DNA from: Opisthorchis felineus | Lineage: Eukaryota; Platyhelminthes; Trematoda; Opisthorchiida; Opisthorchiidae | DNA length: 64,000 bases | Assembly: GCA_004794785.1 (NCBI GenBank) | Contig: SJOL01007541.1 | Location: forward strand, 487,424-551,423 | Reading direction: 5' to 3' | Shown: positions 11,649-24,085 of the stretch, one piece after another | Layout: each line of letters opens with the position of its first letter | Position numbering within the stretch: the stretch's first letter is position 1 | Position numbers and translations under genes: made by a program | Notes under the pieces: model-generated | Seen by the model: the letters and a program-made list of their open reading frames with translations, nothing else | What the model was told of the DNA's origin: nothing | The model's database searches: none

Positions 11649-11720
11649 AGGTGACGTCATCATCATGTCATGATGACGAAACGTTTGCGACAAAATTGCA
11701 AGGCTGATCAGACATTTGAA
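11649..11720 (+). repeat. Penelope-type terminal motif (copy 1)
   Basis: GTCATCA and TGATGAC form a strong stem at about 11655-11677, followed directly by GAAACGTTTGC and then a shared tail (aaattgcaaggctgatc). The same arrangement ends the Penelope-like remnant at 39925-40030 and recurs at 28111-28170 and 51264-51337. In this copy the expected CTGATGA before the stem is degraded to AAGGTGA. Confidence 0.6.
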
Positions 11721-12589
11721 CCAAAAAAAGAGCCATGTTTCACAACCATGACAGGTAAACAACAACGTGGCCTGCTGAAGCACCTTCAATAATAACGGAG
11801 AGCTGAAAGAGACCTTCGAGAATGCCTTGAAAAAGTCGTATAGGATAAGTGATTTTTCCCCCGCGAAAAAATAGATGATGCAAAAACCATTCAACAGAAC
11901 GCAGTTGGTGTGTTTGCAAGATATACTGTTTTCATGTACTCCGGTGTATTTGATAAGATTGCTCGCCAGTTTGTTAGGTTATCGCTTGAAGTGAGCCGTT
12001 GTATTAATAATAAAACGCTATAGAAGCAAAAACAATACAGAACGCTCCGGTCTGTGTTCTTGAGGCGTCTTCATTTGAAGCAAAGGGGCGTCCGTTCGGA
12101 GTTCGTAATACTAATGCCAAATTCTGGTTATCAGTAGCTGCGTGGTGGTGACATCGGACTGGTCGTGATCTCGTACGGCTAAAGGAGTTCACAGGTTGAC
12201 CTTCACTCCCGAGCGGATAAGCAGCTATGACCTTGAATTGCGTGGAACACGAAGAAACTTACTGTCTGTTCTCAAGCCCGCTGTTGGCAACGCATATGTT
12301 TTGTGCCCCCCCCTGATTATTCACTCTGAAAACGATGTCAACAAACAAAGGAAACTTACAACTGTGTCATTTGGAGACTCAAGTAAATCTTTCACTTAAG
12401 ATATTCTTCAACCGATTGTGCTGCACCAAAGCCACCTAATTTTTCAGGGGTTGGAAATTAGTCTTATGTGAAGAAAAAAACAAATCGATATTTCGAGGTG
12501 ACCTTTTGTGTAACATGTTGAGTCGTGTCATAAACGGCAGCTTAGTCTGTGCTGATCTTTAACAGGGAGGCAATTCGTAGACGAGTGCG
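11721..12589. other. No gene recognised
   Basis: An antisense fragment of the 307-bp hammerhead repeat (gtgctgcaccaaagccacct) lies at about 12405-12470. The rest is unassigned. Confidence 0.45.
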
Positions 12590-12905
12590 TTTCGCTAATT
12601 GCATTCAATTTGGGTTCAAGGGGGACATAAGGTTGACTGGAACTCGGGGACTGTGCCTACCTGATGAGCCCTAGGAAAAGACGAAATCGGTCGTGGGCTG
12701 TCGAAGAGTTTACACCAACCTTACGAGTAGTGTGTTACGTCTATACAATGTACTGCGATATCTCCAATATTGCACCAACTGAAACATGAGGCGGAACGGT
12801 GCAGGCACACTCTATTGTTCAAGAAAATCATAAACGAGAGATCCAGGTGGGCTTCAGGTGAGTCCCCATGGAAACTAAATTGGTATGCAAACGAATGTAG
12901 TTGAG
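12590..12905 (+). mobile_element. Retrozyme-like hammerhead repeat, full monomer (copy C)
   Basis: In the ribozyme-sense direction the copy runs from gtgcgtttcgctaattgcat through the hammerhead (12626-12725), then a body with atgtactgcgatatctccaa and aacgagagatccaggtgg, ending at gcaaacgaatgtag. Its two ends fall at the same point of the unit, so it is about one monomer. Compared with copy A (839-1183), whose ends lie at the ribozyme, it is cut at a different point, that is, circularly permuted. It has no open reading frame. Confidence 0.75.
12626..12725 (+). ncRNA. Hammerhead ribozyme candidate (307-bp family, copy C)
   Basis: Outer closing stem CATAAGGTTG (12626-12635) pairs with CAACCTTACG (12716-12725). 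Inner stem I is GCCTAC (12655-12660) with GTGGGC (12693-12698). Core CTGATGA is at 12661-12667 and GAAA at 12683-12686; predicted cleavage is after C12692 (GGTC). Stem II (12668-12682) is weak in this copy, with only some pairs left. Stem III is just ATCGGT with no loop. The core is intact, but the weak stem II makes activity doubtful. Confidence 0.65.
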
Positions 12906-13102
12906 ACTCATCATTGGTAAGTAGCTAGAATACCGAAAACTTGCCTCGACAGGAGCATGGTTATGACCTCTCACTAAAACGTTTGTCTCTACTGCGTAAA
13001 CTCGAGGCAGAAGTCGACGGCGAACTATTACTAGAGTAATCTAAATTTTATGAGAGACGTAACCGTACATGTTCTGTTAAAGATGAAGAACCAGGAGACT
13101 AC

Positions 13103-13133
<31 letters not shown>

Positions 13134-14084
13134 CCTACCTCGATCTGGAGTTGCGACCCAGAAGGGGTGCTAATCCCTATAGTATCCCAGATACCGTTCA
13201 TCTAGCACACAACAAATCGTTTGCATATTAGACTTGTCCATTGATACATGGTGTGTTTGCTATCGAACCTCACCAAATTTTCCAGTTTGCGTTTAGTTAT
13301 TTGTATGTGTGGCTAAACTGTAGACATTAATATCTGTTGAGACGGATCCGTACAATCAGGGCTGACAACCACACGTTACTGGCATCGGTATACATTTGGC
13401 GACTTATATAAAGCTGACATACTAAGAACTGGAACAACTGCCCCACTGAAATTCACTTGTATAGATTGGAGGGAGATTCGATAGATTTGGAAAAAGTGAA
13501 GTCTAAGCACACATAGAGTGAACTAAATTGTGCTCCAATGGATGTACCCGAGCATCCCGTTCAGCCATTTTTTGTCCTTGAGGTACCTGGATGATATCAG
13601 TGTCTGGTTCACGAGTTTTGTCTACCAACTGTACTGCTAATAGACAACAGATGTCAATCCACTGGTCGCGGATACAGCGAATCACGTGTAGATTTCAAGT
13701 GTATAAGCGTGACATGAAGCATTCGTCCTAAGCAGCACCGCTAGCGAAACACCCGTTCGGTCAGGCTTGTTTTGTGCATTTCTAGATGTTTCTTTCGCTC
13801 ATACTTCGCGCACATAAAATTCGCATTTTCAATCGAAGCGTTCGGTTTAAATTAAGAAATCCGTAAATTTATTTGCAGAATAATTCATGATAAGAAACGA
13901 CTCAGCTGGCATTCAACTGACCTCCGGTTTATAACATTTTTCAAGTGAGGCATAAAGACTGACTTGTGTTTGTTTGAAATGACATTAAGGAGGCTGGTTA
14001 TTTAACTCCGAATGACTACTTATAAATCGCAAGTCAGTGTCTGTTCTTCCATACGTCCAGTTTGGTGTTCAACTAGGTAAAAGA
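12906..14084. other. No gene; contains a short microsatellite
   Basis: No coding region is recognised. A (CTAT)n tract lies at 13102-13140. Confidence 0.5.
13102..13140. repeat. (CTAT)n microsatellite
   Basis: About nine tandem tetranucleotides, the last two turning to CTAC. Confidence 0.95.
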
Positions 14085-14190
14085 ATGGGTGAAAATTCCG
14101 GGATTAAGCCTATCTGATAATGTCCAAGAAAAGCTAAAGCGTAAGTGGGCTGTTAGGATTTTTTGTCGACATTAAAAATAGCGTCGTTGG
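14085..14190 (+). mobile_element. Decayed hammerhead-repeat fragment (copy D)
   Basis: The sequence aagcctatctgataatgtcc followed by agtgggctgttagg matches the ribozyme region of the 307-bp family. The core is changed (CTGATAA; CTAAA for CGAAA), so it is not expected to cleave. Confidence 0.6.
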
Positions 14191-15397
14191 TCTCCAGGTG
14201 TAAAAATGATGGTTTACAAACTATAAAAAGTTCTTAATTTATCAAGTCACTCGAAACTCTTCGGATCATACAGCACGCTTGGTGCGTGTGCTTTTCCTGA
14301 TCACTGGTTTCCAGATTTTTAGTCCAAACACATTTAGTTGAATGGAATTTTAAGCGTGATTGTTGTAAACACGCAGTGGGTTATTTCACACCGCTCCGAC
14401 AACCGAAGTACGGTTAGGGCCAACTGAAGTGTTCAAGTTCAAACTAATCTGAGCTTAGCAACATGATGGACATCATGAATTATGTCTGCGATTAGATTTG
14501 ACATGGTTGCTGCAGTGTTAGGTTCATCCAGGCTGAAACTGTTTTAGTCAAATTGCAACATACTCATGCAGATGTGATCACTTGCATGTTGTCAAAACTG
14601 GGCAACACCTGTCACCTATTCAGGTCATGATGCGTAACGAAGGCACAGTGGCGCCTAATGAGACACCGCTTGCCGTGTCACATTCCTGAATGCCTGAAAG
14701 CGACGCCACCCAATCAAGCTGACGTACGTGTTTTAAACAGCATTAAAAAGATGGTTGTCATGTCCAATAGATAGAAAATAGACATGTTTTAAGCCTAGAA
14801 ACACAGTATGATGAATAACGAGTCAGCTGTAAACAGAAGATTGCAAACCAGATAACCACCACAGACAGGTTGGCAGACACCGCTTTACATGTAATGACTA
14901 TGGAAAGTTTGTCGAGTTTGAGCGAAAATTTGGGCACGACAAACCTAATTTTTGTGGTTTTTCTACTCCTAAGGACGGAGGACGGCGCGATGCATCACTT
15001 TGATGAAAACTCTCTGGTCTTCAGAATAACACAATATGATGATATGAAACAGAATAAATTATAAAGAAAGTAAACAAGGCCTTAGGAATAACGGCGCGAA
15101 TAAACAAAATGAGGTTTAAAACGGAATCGTTAAATGAAAGTGGAATTTGCCACTAAAATGGATGTTTCACAAGTTTCTTTGGCATATAAACAAAAAAAAT
15201 CCGATGAAAAATGGCATTTGCTTAAGATATGGAGGACGATTCCCCAAACGCCAACGTGATTCCAAATTTTGAAGTAGTAAATTAAAAAAAAAACTTCATT
15301 CATATCATGTGTGAAGCACATCTTTTCAGAGTGTGGGTTTCTATGTTATTAGAAGAAAAGGAATCTCTGGTTTCCAAGGGTCCCAGGACGGCTGAAA
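14191..15397. other. No gene recognised
   Basis: Only short, AT-rich open frames occur, without known domains. Confidence 0.5.
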
Positions 15398-15443
15398 AAG
15401 GAAATTCAGTAAGTGAAGTTAATCTATGCTGAAAAGCCAAGAA

Positions 15444-15488
15444 GCACTGTACAGGTGTTTCATCTTTATTGGGAATCATCAGCAGTGC
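15444..15488 (-). ncRNA. Hammerhead ribozyme candidate, left arm
   Basis: It is the mirror image, base for base, of the block at 15541-15585, read on the minus strand: stem I GCACTG/CAGTGC, core CTGATGA and GAA, stem III ACA/TGT. Confidence 0.68.
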
Positions 15489-15540
15489 GCATCTCGCGAA
15501 ACTCCGGAGAGTCTCGAACCCGCGGAGTTTCGCGCGATGC

Positions 15541-15585
15541 GCACTGCTGATGATTCCCAATAAAGATGAAACACCTGTACAGTGC
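15541..15585 (+). ncRNA. Hammerhead ribozyme candidate, right arm
   Basis: Stem I is GCACTG (15541-15546) with CAGTGC (15580-15585), six perfect pairs. Core CTGATGA is at 15547-15553 and GAA at 15568-15570. Stem III is ACA, loop CC, TGT (15571-15578), with predicted cleavage after A15579. Stem II (15554-15567) is weak: U.U at the base, then two pairs. The architecture is right, but the weak stem II lowers the expected activity. Confidence 0.7.
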
Positions 15586-15679
15586 TTCTTGGCTTTACAG
15601 CATAGATTGGCTTCACTTACAGGATGAAATCCCCACGAAATTCCCAAATCTCCTCACACTACCAACAAGGAAATTCAGT

Positions 15680-16635
15680 GCCTTACAATCAGCCATTGTT
15701 CTCTCCTCTTTGAACAATTGCACAAAATTGAGCAAGATATCCTACTAGGGAAACTACACAAATACGAAGTGGGAATCACCATCAGTGTTCGTATTTTAGA
15801 GGTAGAGTCTGAATGGAAATCTAAAACTAATTTGAAGTGCAACCCAGGCGTCCTGGGATCTCTACACATTATCGGGTTCCGTGTCTGGAGCTGGATCCTT
15901 TTGAGCCACCCTAATATCATGTTTCGATTTCCGCTAAGATAACTGAGGATTCCTTCGGAATTTCACCTAGGCTTAGCACCAAAATACCGGGCCTTTTTTA
16001 TCCTGGAAGGTGAATGTTGTGGTGCTACGTCACAGTATGTTACGAGTTGGGACCATTAATTGAGTAGAGCGCAAAACCACACTAGTTTTCTTACCAATGT
16101 GTTTTCTCTGAGCGAATGTCTAACGCAGTGGTTTAGCTGTCTGAACCAACATCAATGGTTTAAGTCCCTTTTCATAATAGGGTACATATTTGACGCTAAC
16201 CTGCAGACAGTCTTTTAGAAACTGGGCTAAAAAGGCGTGCCCTTCAGGACCACAGCTATTTTTGGTGATTTTTTTGTTACTGTCGCACCCATGAGGCCAA
16301 GATTTTATGTCAAGCTGTGAGGCATAATAACATGCCCGGAATTGGAAAAGAGCTTATGGTTCAAAGAGGCAGGTTAGTAGATGACTGACCTAAACTGGAT
16401 GAGAAAAAGGTAGGAACATATCGGAAGACTGGTGATTTTGGGAAACTCGGGACTTTTCAAAAGAGATTTCACCCTTTAAGTGGAAGAATAAACTCACAAG
16501 ATTAGTGAAGCATCCGTCTGAGAAGTCGTCACTCGAGAAGCCAATCAAAACGTGAGCACCTGCTGTGGATTCCTTGATTGGAGTGACGTGTGACTTTATA
16601 TCCTGCCCCAATGCTAGTTAATCAGACTGCTGACC
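15680..16635. other. No gene recognised
   Basis: Short open frames without domains; no repeat that I recognise. Confidence 0.45.
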
Positions 16636-16830
16636 AGCCGCTCGTAGCCAAATGGCTAAGTGCTCACACTACTAACCGGAAGGTCTCATGTTCTGAATCC
16701 CACGAAGTTCTGTGAGATGCGCACTGATGATGATTTCCAGTAAAGGTGAAACAACTGTACAGTGCTTCTTGGTTTTCCAGCATAGATTGGCTTCACTTGC
16801 AAGACCAAATCCCAACTGAATAAAAAATCG
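16636..16830 (+). mobile_element. tRNA-derived SINE with hammerhead-type body
   Basis: A tRNA-like head has A box TAGCCAAATGG (16645-16655) and B box GTTCTGAATCC (16690-16700), spaced as in a Pol III promoter. The body (from about 16711) matches the palindromic pair at 15412-15617: GCACTG, ATGATGA, GTGAAAC, ACAACTGT, ACAGTGC, then cttcttggttttccagcata and a tail ending in TAAAAAATC. Stem I and stem III still pair, but the first core base is A instead of C, so this ribozyme is probably dead. Its head shows that the family is tRNA-derived. Confidence 0.82.
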
Positions 16831-18115
16831 TTTAGAAGAGTAACTGATTGTCGGAATGCCTTACCCGAGACCGCTGTTGATAGTTGCAAACCACCGTAAG
16901 ATTAGCAAACTCTCAGGCAGCCGATAGGCTCCAGCTAATGCGTCATTCCTTGACACTGAGAAACTATACAAAGCCTCCATGAAGCAGGCTCTAATAAATA
17001 CGCACGGTTTCTTTGAAGCCAACCTCTGGATGCAGAAGTAGGTAGTGATCCAAATCTTCTAAGCGAGCAAAAGAGCTAGCAAAGCGCTTAGCAACGGACA
17101 CTTCATGCAGTCTGGTTCATTTGGCTGGAGTATCAAAAATGGAAATTATTTTAGGCTGTAATTCACTGTTTTCCATGAAATAAACACCTTCTTCTGGAAA
17201 AATAATCCTTACAGATAACGAGCACCTTTTAGGTCAACTAAAACATTCTCTGGTGCAACCTAGTGAAAACTGAATAGAAATTGTGTCATCATTGTGGTCA
17301 TCAAACACATCAGTTAAAAAAACATATCAATAGCTCTCAGCGTTTTGCATAAATATAGTAGCTAATTTTTGCAGTGCGTTCTTCGTGGACCGTACACATG
17401 TTGGTATTCTGTGTTTGTCGTCTCTTTCTGTCTTTTTGCGAGGCTATTACTGGTAGTCGCTTCTATGCTCTGTGTCTAATGCTGTTTTGCCATGACGTAA
17501 GTAGTCTTCTGTAGAGTTAGGTTTTGTACAGTTAATTAGCCAGATCACACACGTTAAGTTTGCTTAAAAACCACATTTGTGCAATTGATGTCATATGAAC
17601 AAGTAATGTGATCTATTATTTATTCACGTTGTTGATGAAAGAAGGACCTTATCAAAGCATACCCTTGTAAGGATGAAAGAACAGATGGCCGCACAAGTAA
17701 CCTAGAGTCAGAGAGGCTTGAGCAGGTAGGTTTCAGAGAACTTAAGTTTGCGGGAAAACGGGAGTGTTTCGAAGTCATGCTGCTCTAGAATAAATGGTGT
17801 TGACAGAGTCAGTTTTTATTTCATAAAGCTAAATGGAAGTGAAGTTGCCAGCTGAGTGGGAGAAGGACGTTTTGTGGTGCGAAGGTCGATCCTCAGTAGT
17901 ATAAAGAATAATTATGTGTAGATAGAGGTTGGGGTTTTCTACACTGTGTGTCAAAAACCATAGAGTTTGTACGCCACAATTTTTTGCCTCACACTGTAAG
18001 TAAATATTTAGGTAAATTTTAAATAATAGTAATAAATGACGAATTATTTATTACATCGGATCACTTTCATAACTCCGGGTTTGACTGTTCTCAGATAACT
18101 TGTATGCCATATATT
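16831..18115. other. No gene recognised
   Basis: Nothing identifiable in either strand. Confidence 0.45.
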
Positions 18116-18119
18116 ATGC

Positions 18120-18290
18120 TGTATAATATACTATACTCACTGTATTGCAGTGCTGGTTGCCATAAGTCAGCTGTTTGTAGTCCAAACCTCGGCGTCGCCA
18201 AGGATATGAACTGACAATGAGCCGTAATAAGAGCGAAACTCGAATTCAGTGCTTCCCTAATTTGATATGGACTGGGCATAATAATTACGC
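18120..18290 (+). mobile_element. tRNA-derived SINE, second family, decayed copy
   Basis: The B-box-like gtccaaacctcgg (about 18179-18192) and following sequence match the SINE at 31440-31590: aataagagcgaaactcga then ttcagtgcttccc. The hammerhead core is broken (GACAATGAG in place of CTGATGAG), although GCGAAAC and the near-palindromic stem III ACTCGAAT remain. It is useful for deducing the family consensus. Confidence 0.75.
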
Positions 18291-21200
18291 CAGGACAGGA
18301 AAGAGACTATTCATAAGACGGTGGAGTGGACGGGAATAAAGTGAATAAATGTGTACTTGAGTAAGTATGTAGACAGTTAATTGAGTAGGTAGGAATAGGA
18401 ATCATACTACTGTCTGTTCATTAATTTTAAGTGGAGAACCAACCTGTAAATTCCTACATCTACCCGAATTCGGTAATTAGGAACAGGAAATTTAAAATTT
18501 ATCGTGTTCACCTCAACATCTTCCGATATATTGAGAAACGAAGTTGGACGTAATCTTTTCAATGATGATTTAACAGTGAGTAGTAAAAAAGGGCCAGTTG
18601 TCTTGATTTATCAGTGATGCTTCATGTGATGTTTGTGAAGAACAGGGGTTGTATTACTTAGATGAACTTCCTGTCAACTTTCAGCCTCTTGATTTACTTG
18701 GACGGGCAGCTTAATTGTATCCATATGAGTTCATTGGAAAGGACACTAAATTACCCCCAGCCACGTGACTCAGGGGGTCTATTGTGCTTTGTGTCACGCA
18801 CTGTAATGAAGCGCCAAACAATCAGGGTATCCAGGTGGACGTACACTATGCTCCACCGGATAAGTCCAGAATAGGCATACACTTACAAACAAGGCTACAG
18901 TAACCGTTAAATCGACAATAATATTGTATCAATGACTGGGACATAGTAAGCGTGTTTCGGTCTCCAAAAATTTTGAACGGCCACGGCCCACATTCTTCTT
19001 TACACATACACGTCCCAGTCACGGACTATTGAACCAGCTGAACTCAATTCACATGTGTGAGGGGCGTAGACGAGCAAGTGAGGATGGATCGTCCGACCTG
19101 ATCCGAGAATAGATGGATGCGTGATCTCCTTAGACCAAATTGTATTAGCCATTGATGAGACATAATAGTGTGATTGTGGGTGCTGCCAAAATTTCAATGT
19201 TTTCTCTGAATTCGAACTCGTCAGATCAGATTCCAGTAAGGGTCGCCTTAGTTACATTGGGAGGCAAGTGCCAGCTGCACAGTTGTTGGATTATCTCATT
19301 AAAAAGACCAAAAACACAGAACGCTGGTATACAGGCAACGAAATTGTGCGCTCTGCATGTTCACCACCTTTATCAAAATGTCAAAAGCAGAACCATTATA
19401 GACAGTGCTGGCTTGGAAATTACAAGCTTTCGGGTAGACAGTTTGAATGTATTTTTGGTGAAATGTATTGCTCAAAGTTTTAACGCTGAAAGTAGGTCAA
19501 ACGCAATGAGGCCTTCTTACCAACCCAGATTTTCGCTGCAAGTGTTCCAGAAAAGTAACAATTCCAAACTGTATGCTTTCAACTTCCATGAATTGTTTGG
19601 TTGGGCATTTTCTGTAATCCTGGGACCCACATTCTGTAAAAATTAACATACTGGCGTTTGATGGCAAACAAAGAGACCTATCGCGGCAATGCAAACTTGG
19701 GGTTAGAATTAAAAGCATTTACGTGATATTGCTGGGCTGTAGCAAAGCAATGATGCGGAGAAATTTCCCAGACAGTAGAACTTTGACTAACATGGTTGGA
19801 TTTTCTTCCAATTTACTATTCAAGAATTATGAGGTCTGCATAAATGCACTGAATGAAATCTGAATAAAGCGAGCTATATCGGTTGGGCACTTTACTGTAG
19901 AGCCATACCCATTTAGGCTTGGTCATATGCGTGCTCATATGGCTGCATCTAACACATGTAACTTTACGATCAAAAGGTGATTCTTAGGTAGACATCTAGT
20001 CCGCAACAGTGGACCACCATAGAAGTATCTTAACTGTTTCTGGATAGATGTACGTGTTTTTTTCTAGTACCCATTGGGCACCCATCGTTCAGACAATATT
20101 TTGTTGTATTGAGGATACATACTACTTCCTTTTTTAAAGGACCGGTCATTCTGTGGTATTTTTTCAGCCACTTGGCGATTTTGAAGGAAAAGCTTTTTAA
20201 ACTAGTGTTGTTCACACAGTTCATAGAGATTAATTTCATCGTAGATTCCATCGGCTGTGTTTTATCACTTGTGTCACAGCTTGCGGTATTTTCACATTAG
20301 TTGTCAATCTTGTGTTGACGGTTCGCAGAAATGCCAAACGTTCAGAGACCAAGCAGCCCTTAGGGACATCCATGGGTCACCGTGGAACAAACATTTCAAT
20401 GCCTGTTTTGTGAATACTTTAGCCCATGGCTTGATAAGTATCCGGTACCCCACGAGAACTGGTAGCTACTAGGACAAAAGATATCCCGAGCGTTCACTAG
20501 TGGTCAGAATATTGTCTGAATGGATTAACAGCTGGCTAAAATAAAAACGCCCACTCCTAATTGAACCCCCTTTCCCGCTGCCCCGTTGTTCAAAGGGGAA
20601 CAACCTCAAACTCACAGATAAGACACTATTCATGAGGTTGGGGAAAACTCCTGGGCACCGGTCTACAGGTTCCAAGCTTTTTTGGACCTCTCAGTTAGAC
20701 CTCCAATACCGACTTACCGTCAAACTTATTTTGTATTTAACCACCAAACTGGACACATGTGTGGATGTAGAAAACAATGAGTGGGAGATTAACTTGTGAT
20801 TCAGATGGGCCTGAAACTGCTTGTCCGATAATTCGATGTCCATTTGATAAGTATCTAAAAAGACGAAACAGCAACCAACAAAATCTTTAACAAACAGTTT
20901 AGAAATACATGAATGCACGAAGAAGTTGTACTGTCAGTCACCGGAAACTTCATTCTACGGATGAGGCTATTACAATTAATCAGGTTATCCATGACCGGCT
21001 TTGTAATGTGCGAATAGGTGACCTTAAGGAACGGTGAGTAAGTACTATAATAGAGAAGCATGGTACTACGTTCAAGTCCAAAAGGAATCAACAAATGACA
21101 CCGGCATTTCAATAATAAACCAGAAGTTGCTGAATTTCAAACCAACTGAAGGTTAGCAATCGACTTTTGTGGGCTTGTCGACTGATGTTATTCAGTTGGG

Positions 21201-24014
21201 CCCACGCTGACATCAAAGGATTGCGTGTAACACCAAATTCTGCTCCACGTAACCTAACACTCTGCAGGTATTTCACGGCCAGACCATTTTTGGCCAGGAT
21301 TCCAGTTTGGATGAAAAATTATTGTGTTTTGCACTTCTTATTTTAGTTTAGTCAGCTGGCGCAAAAACGACTCAATCACCTTTGCCCGAAGACGGGAGCT
21401 GATGAACATCATGCAGGTTAACCACTTTAATGAGGTATCTACACCTCAGGAGCACTCCAAAAACATATCCACTCCAGGCAGTGGTTTATTAGTCTTCACT
21501 CTTAGTACGACTTCGCCGCTTTGCAAGAAATGTCCATCTAAGTGAAATCTCCAAGAAGTATTTTTGATATTCAATTTTCCCTACTTTACGTTAGCAAATC
21601 CTCCAGTACGCGAGAGAAAGCACAACGCCAACAGTATGACATCCAAGCCTGAACAAAACACAGCCAAAGTGACTAACAGCTCTTGCTGTCAGTCTGGTTG
21701 CTAGATAAAGCCAAACAAATTGGATTGTACTCACTCAGAACTACTAAAGACAAAAATCGATGGCCAGTTTGTGGTCAAGTGCAGCTCACCTCATTTGTTC
21801 AGTCTATGAAATGACAGTAGGATGTATTCGACAATCCATCCTCCTTGATATGGTTGTCTTGTACCGATGAAATCAAGGTTACTTGTAGCAGAAATCAGAA
21901 CAGAGAAAAAGAAAGATTACGGACGCCTACCTTGACAACTATCGTTAGACATAGCGTGTAGTTCAAAGTAGATTATAGCGAAAAATGAAGAATGAAGGTT
22001 CACTTTCGCAATAACGAATGGTTCCTTCAAGGAATAGTTTTGGGATTGGAAGAGAAGATCAAACAATGGTTTGTCTAACTTCACTGAAAACGCACATAGC
22101 GCTCCACAATGCAATATTTTTTCCAGAGTATTGGAATTACATGCGTTTAACGGTAACCATAAAGCAACGTTTTGTACAACCGTTGGATTTTGGCTTCGGT
22201 TTGGACCACATCTTTAGCTAGAACTATCTCCAAGTGAGACATCGTGATGAAACATTTAACAAACAGTATTATGAGAATATGAAACTTGCTTGTCACAATT
22301 CCGTAGTTTACTTAATTTAGAGCAGATTGTGATGGTCTTGTAATACAGCTCACCCGGTGTTGAACTAAAACATGTATTCATGATTTTGCATGAAGTTTTG
22401 CATCAATGATGTTAAAAATCAATGTAAACGACTTTAATCTAGTAGCTTAGTGAAAACTATAACGTCAGCATTCGATGGCTTGGTGGAAATTGTCACCTAC
22501 ACATCGTAATGAGCAAGGAAACAGCGCATCTTATTGGCTTTTGTGTGAAGTGAAGGTGGACATCCTGTTTTCCACACATTATATGGTAGAAATACCACGA
22601 GTTCTTTCTAACTATCGTCTGATTGTGAAATTCTCCATATCCTTAACATCAATTTCAACAGTAGGACTCCCCTCCAAATTAATTACAGAGAAGCTTCCCG
22701 ACCTTCGAACATAGAACCGTACTTCTCACAAAACGAAAACGAGTAAGGAATTTCTTCGATACCCGGGTAGTGCGATAGCTGGCGATGTCATAAATATACA
22801 TGGTTGTGTATGAGAAACTTACTCTGACACCGGATTGCAGACCCTGTTTGTCTAGGGGCGCGTCAATCTACACATTCAATGCCTTTGTTTGTTCTTAATG
22901 AAACGCCTGCGTATAACACGCTTATCGCCAGACTTCCAACAGGGAAAAAGACAATTTTTGTTTCTGTGCTAAAGGTCCAACATAGTGGATTAAAGTTAAC
23001 CGCGTGCGGAGTTACATTCTTGCAAGCTGCGTTTTCAGAACAGCTCACATGCTGTCGCCGTCGAAGTTGGGAGGCCGTCCTGTAATTTTAGAAGCCAACC
23101 AATTCACCCACGTGGTTGACCTATCTAGCAGTTCCAGATTAGGAACACGTGTAATAAATGGTCAGTTAACCGGAAGAAGATTCAGTCAAAATTAACTGCA
23201 GTTTAAAACGATTTTCGGAATCAGTAGAACCTGAAGGGGTTAAACTCCATTTTCAGATGTTGCTAATTAGCTAGGGAATCGGATTTAGGAGCGCCTAGCC
23301 ATCGGAGATACTTGGTCAGACACAGTTGAGAATGTCATTTCTGTCCTAGGCACGGCTTCTATTCGCAGAGTCTACGTGCCACTTGTTTGCCCAAGTTTAT
23401 CACTGGGTTGACTATGGCTAAAGTGAGGTAACAACAGTCGGATATTTTATACTGTGCCCGATTGAGACGAACACTTTCGCCCATCCTGGAATAGTGTTTT
23501 GGTGAGATACGTGGATGCACACAAACCCATTGAAAAAACAAGACGAATGGAAAAGTAGCGTCCATGTTATGTGAAAATTCGGAGAGCCTGTAACACAGAC
23601 AACTGATGAATGCTCAAGTTTCACTTGAACATTAGGAGTGCTTACGAGATGTGATAGTTTTCATTCGTACACATACCGAAGTCATGTATTTGATGACAGA
23701 AACAGTATGTGACGTGCGAGGTGAAATTCTATGTTTGACGCAACAAACGGAATTTTACGAATGCTTTTGTTCATATAGTGGAGTGATTTCTGGGGCTGAC
23801 GTAAAAGTGGCAAGATACCTTAAAACTCGAATAATAAAGGCTACACACCAGAGGATTGTAAAGAGCTTCATAACTATTCTAACATGAGAAGTAGAGGCAA
23901 ACTCTTACAGCTGAACCACTCTACATAGAACCGTTGTTTCGAGTTTCGGTTGAAACTCGTTCGACATAAGTTAATAATCTGCTTTTCTCAATTGAGATTT
24001 CGTCCATTAAATAA
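18291..24014. other. No gene recognised
   Basis: Almost 6 kb with only short open frames (longest 164 codons at 19152-19646, with no domain, signal or exon context that I recognise). No LTR, ribozyme core, tRNA or LINE sequence was noticed. It may hold introns of an unseen gene or old repeats. Confidence 0.5.
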
Positions 24015-24085
24015 AGCCTGTCAATACTGAAAAGCCTAGAAGCAATCTACAGTTGTTTCATACTTATTTGGAATCAAGATTTTGT
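24015..24085 (-). mobile_element. SINE fragment (same family as 16636-16830)
   Basis: Read on the minus strand it gives ttgattccaaataagtatga, aacaactgtag, then attgcttctaggcttttcag, matching the hammerhead body and tail of that SINE with many changes. Confidence 0.65.

Larger units (their letters stand above)
15398..15679. mobile_element. Palindromic head-to-head SINE pair flanked by 13-bp duplication
   Basis: The left arm 15412-15506 and right arm 15523-15617 are reverse complements over 95 bp with about four mismatches, around a 16-base loop. Each arm is the 3' body of a tRNA-derived SINE related to 16636-16830, with its tail pointing outward; the right copy continues about 49 bp further. 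The perfect 13-mer aaggaaattcagt occurs at 15398-15410 and 15667-15679, consistent with a target-site duplication, so the pair probably inserted as one unit. Each arm carries a hammerhead block. Confidence 0.85.

Noticed and set aside
16640..16710. A functional tRNA gene
   Set aside because: A and B boxes are present, but no cloverleaf acceptor stem closes and a SINE body follows directly.
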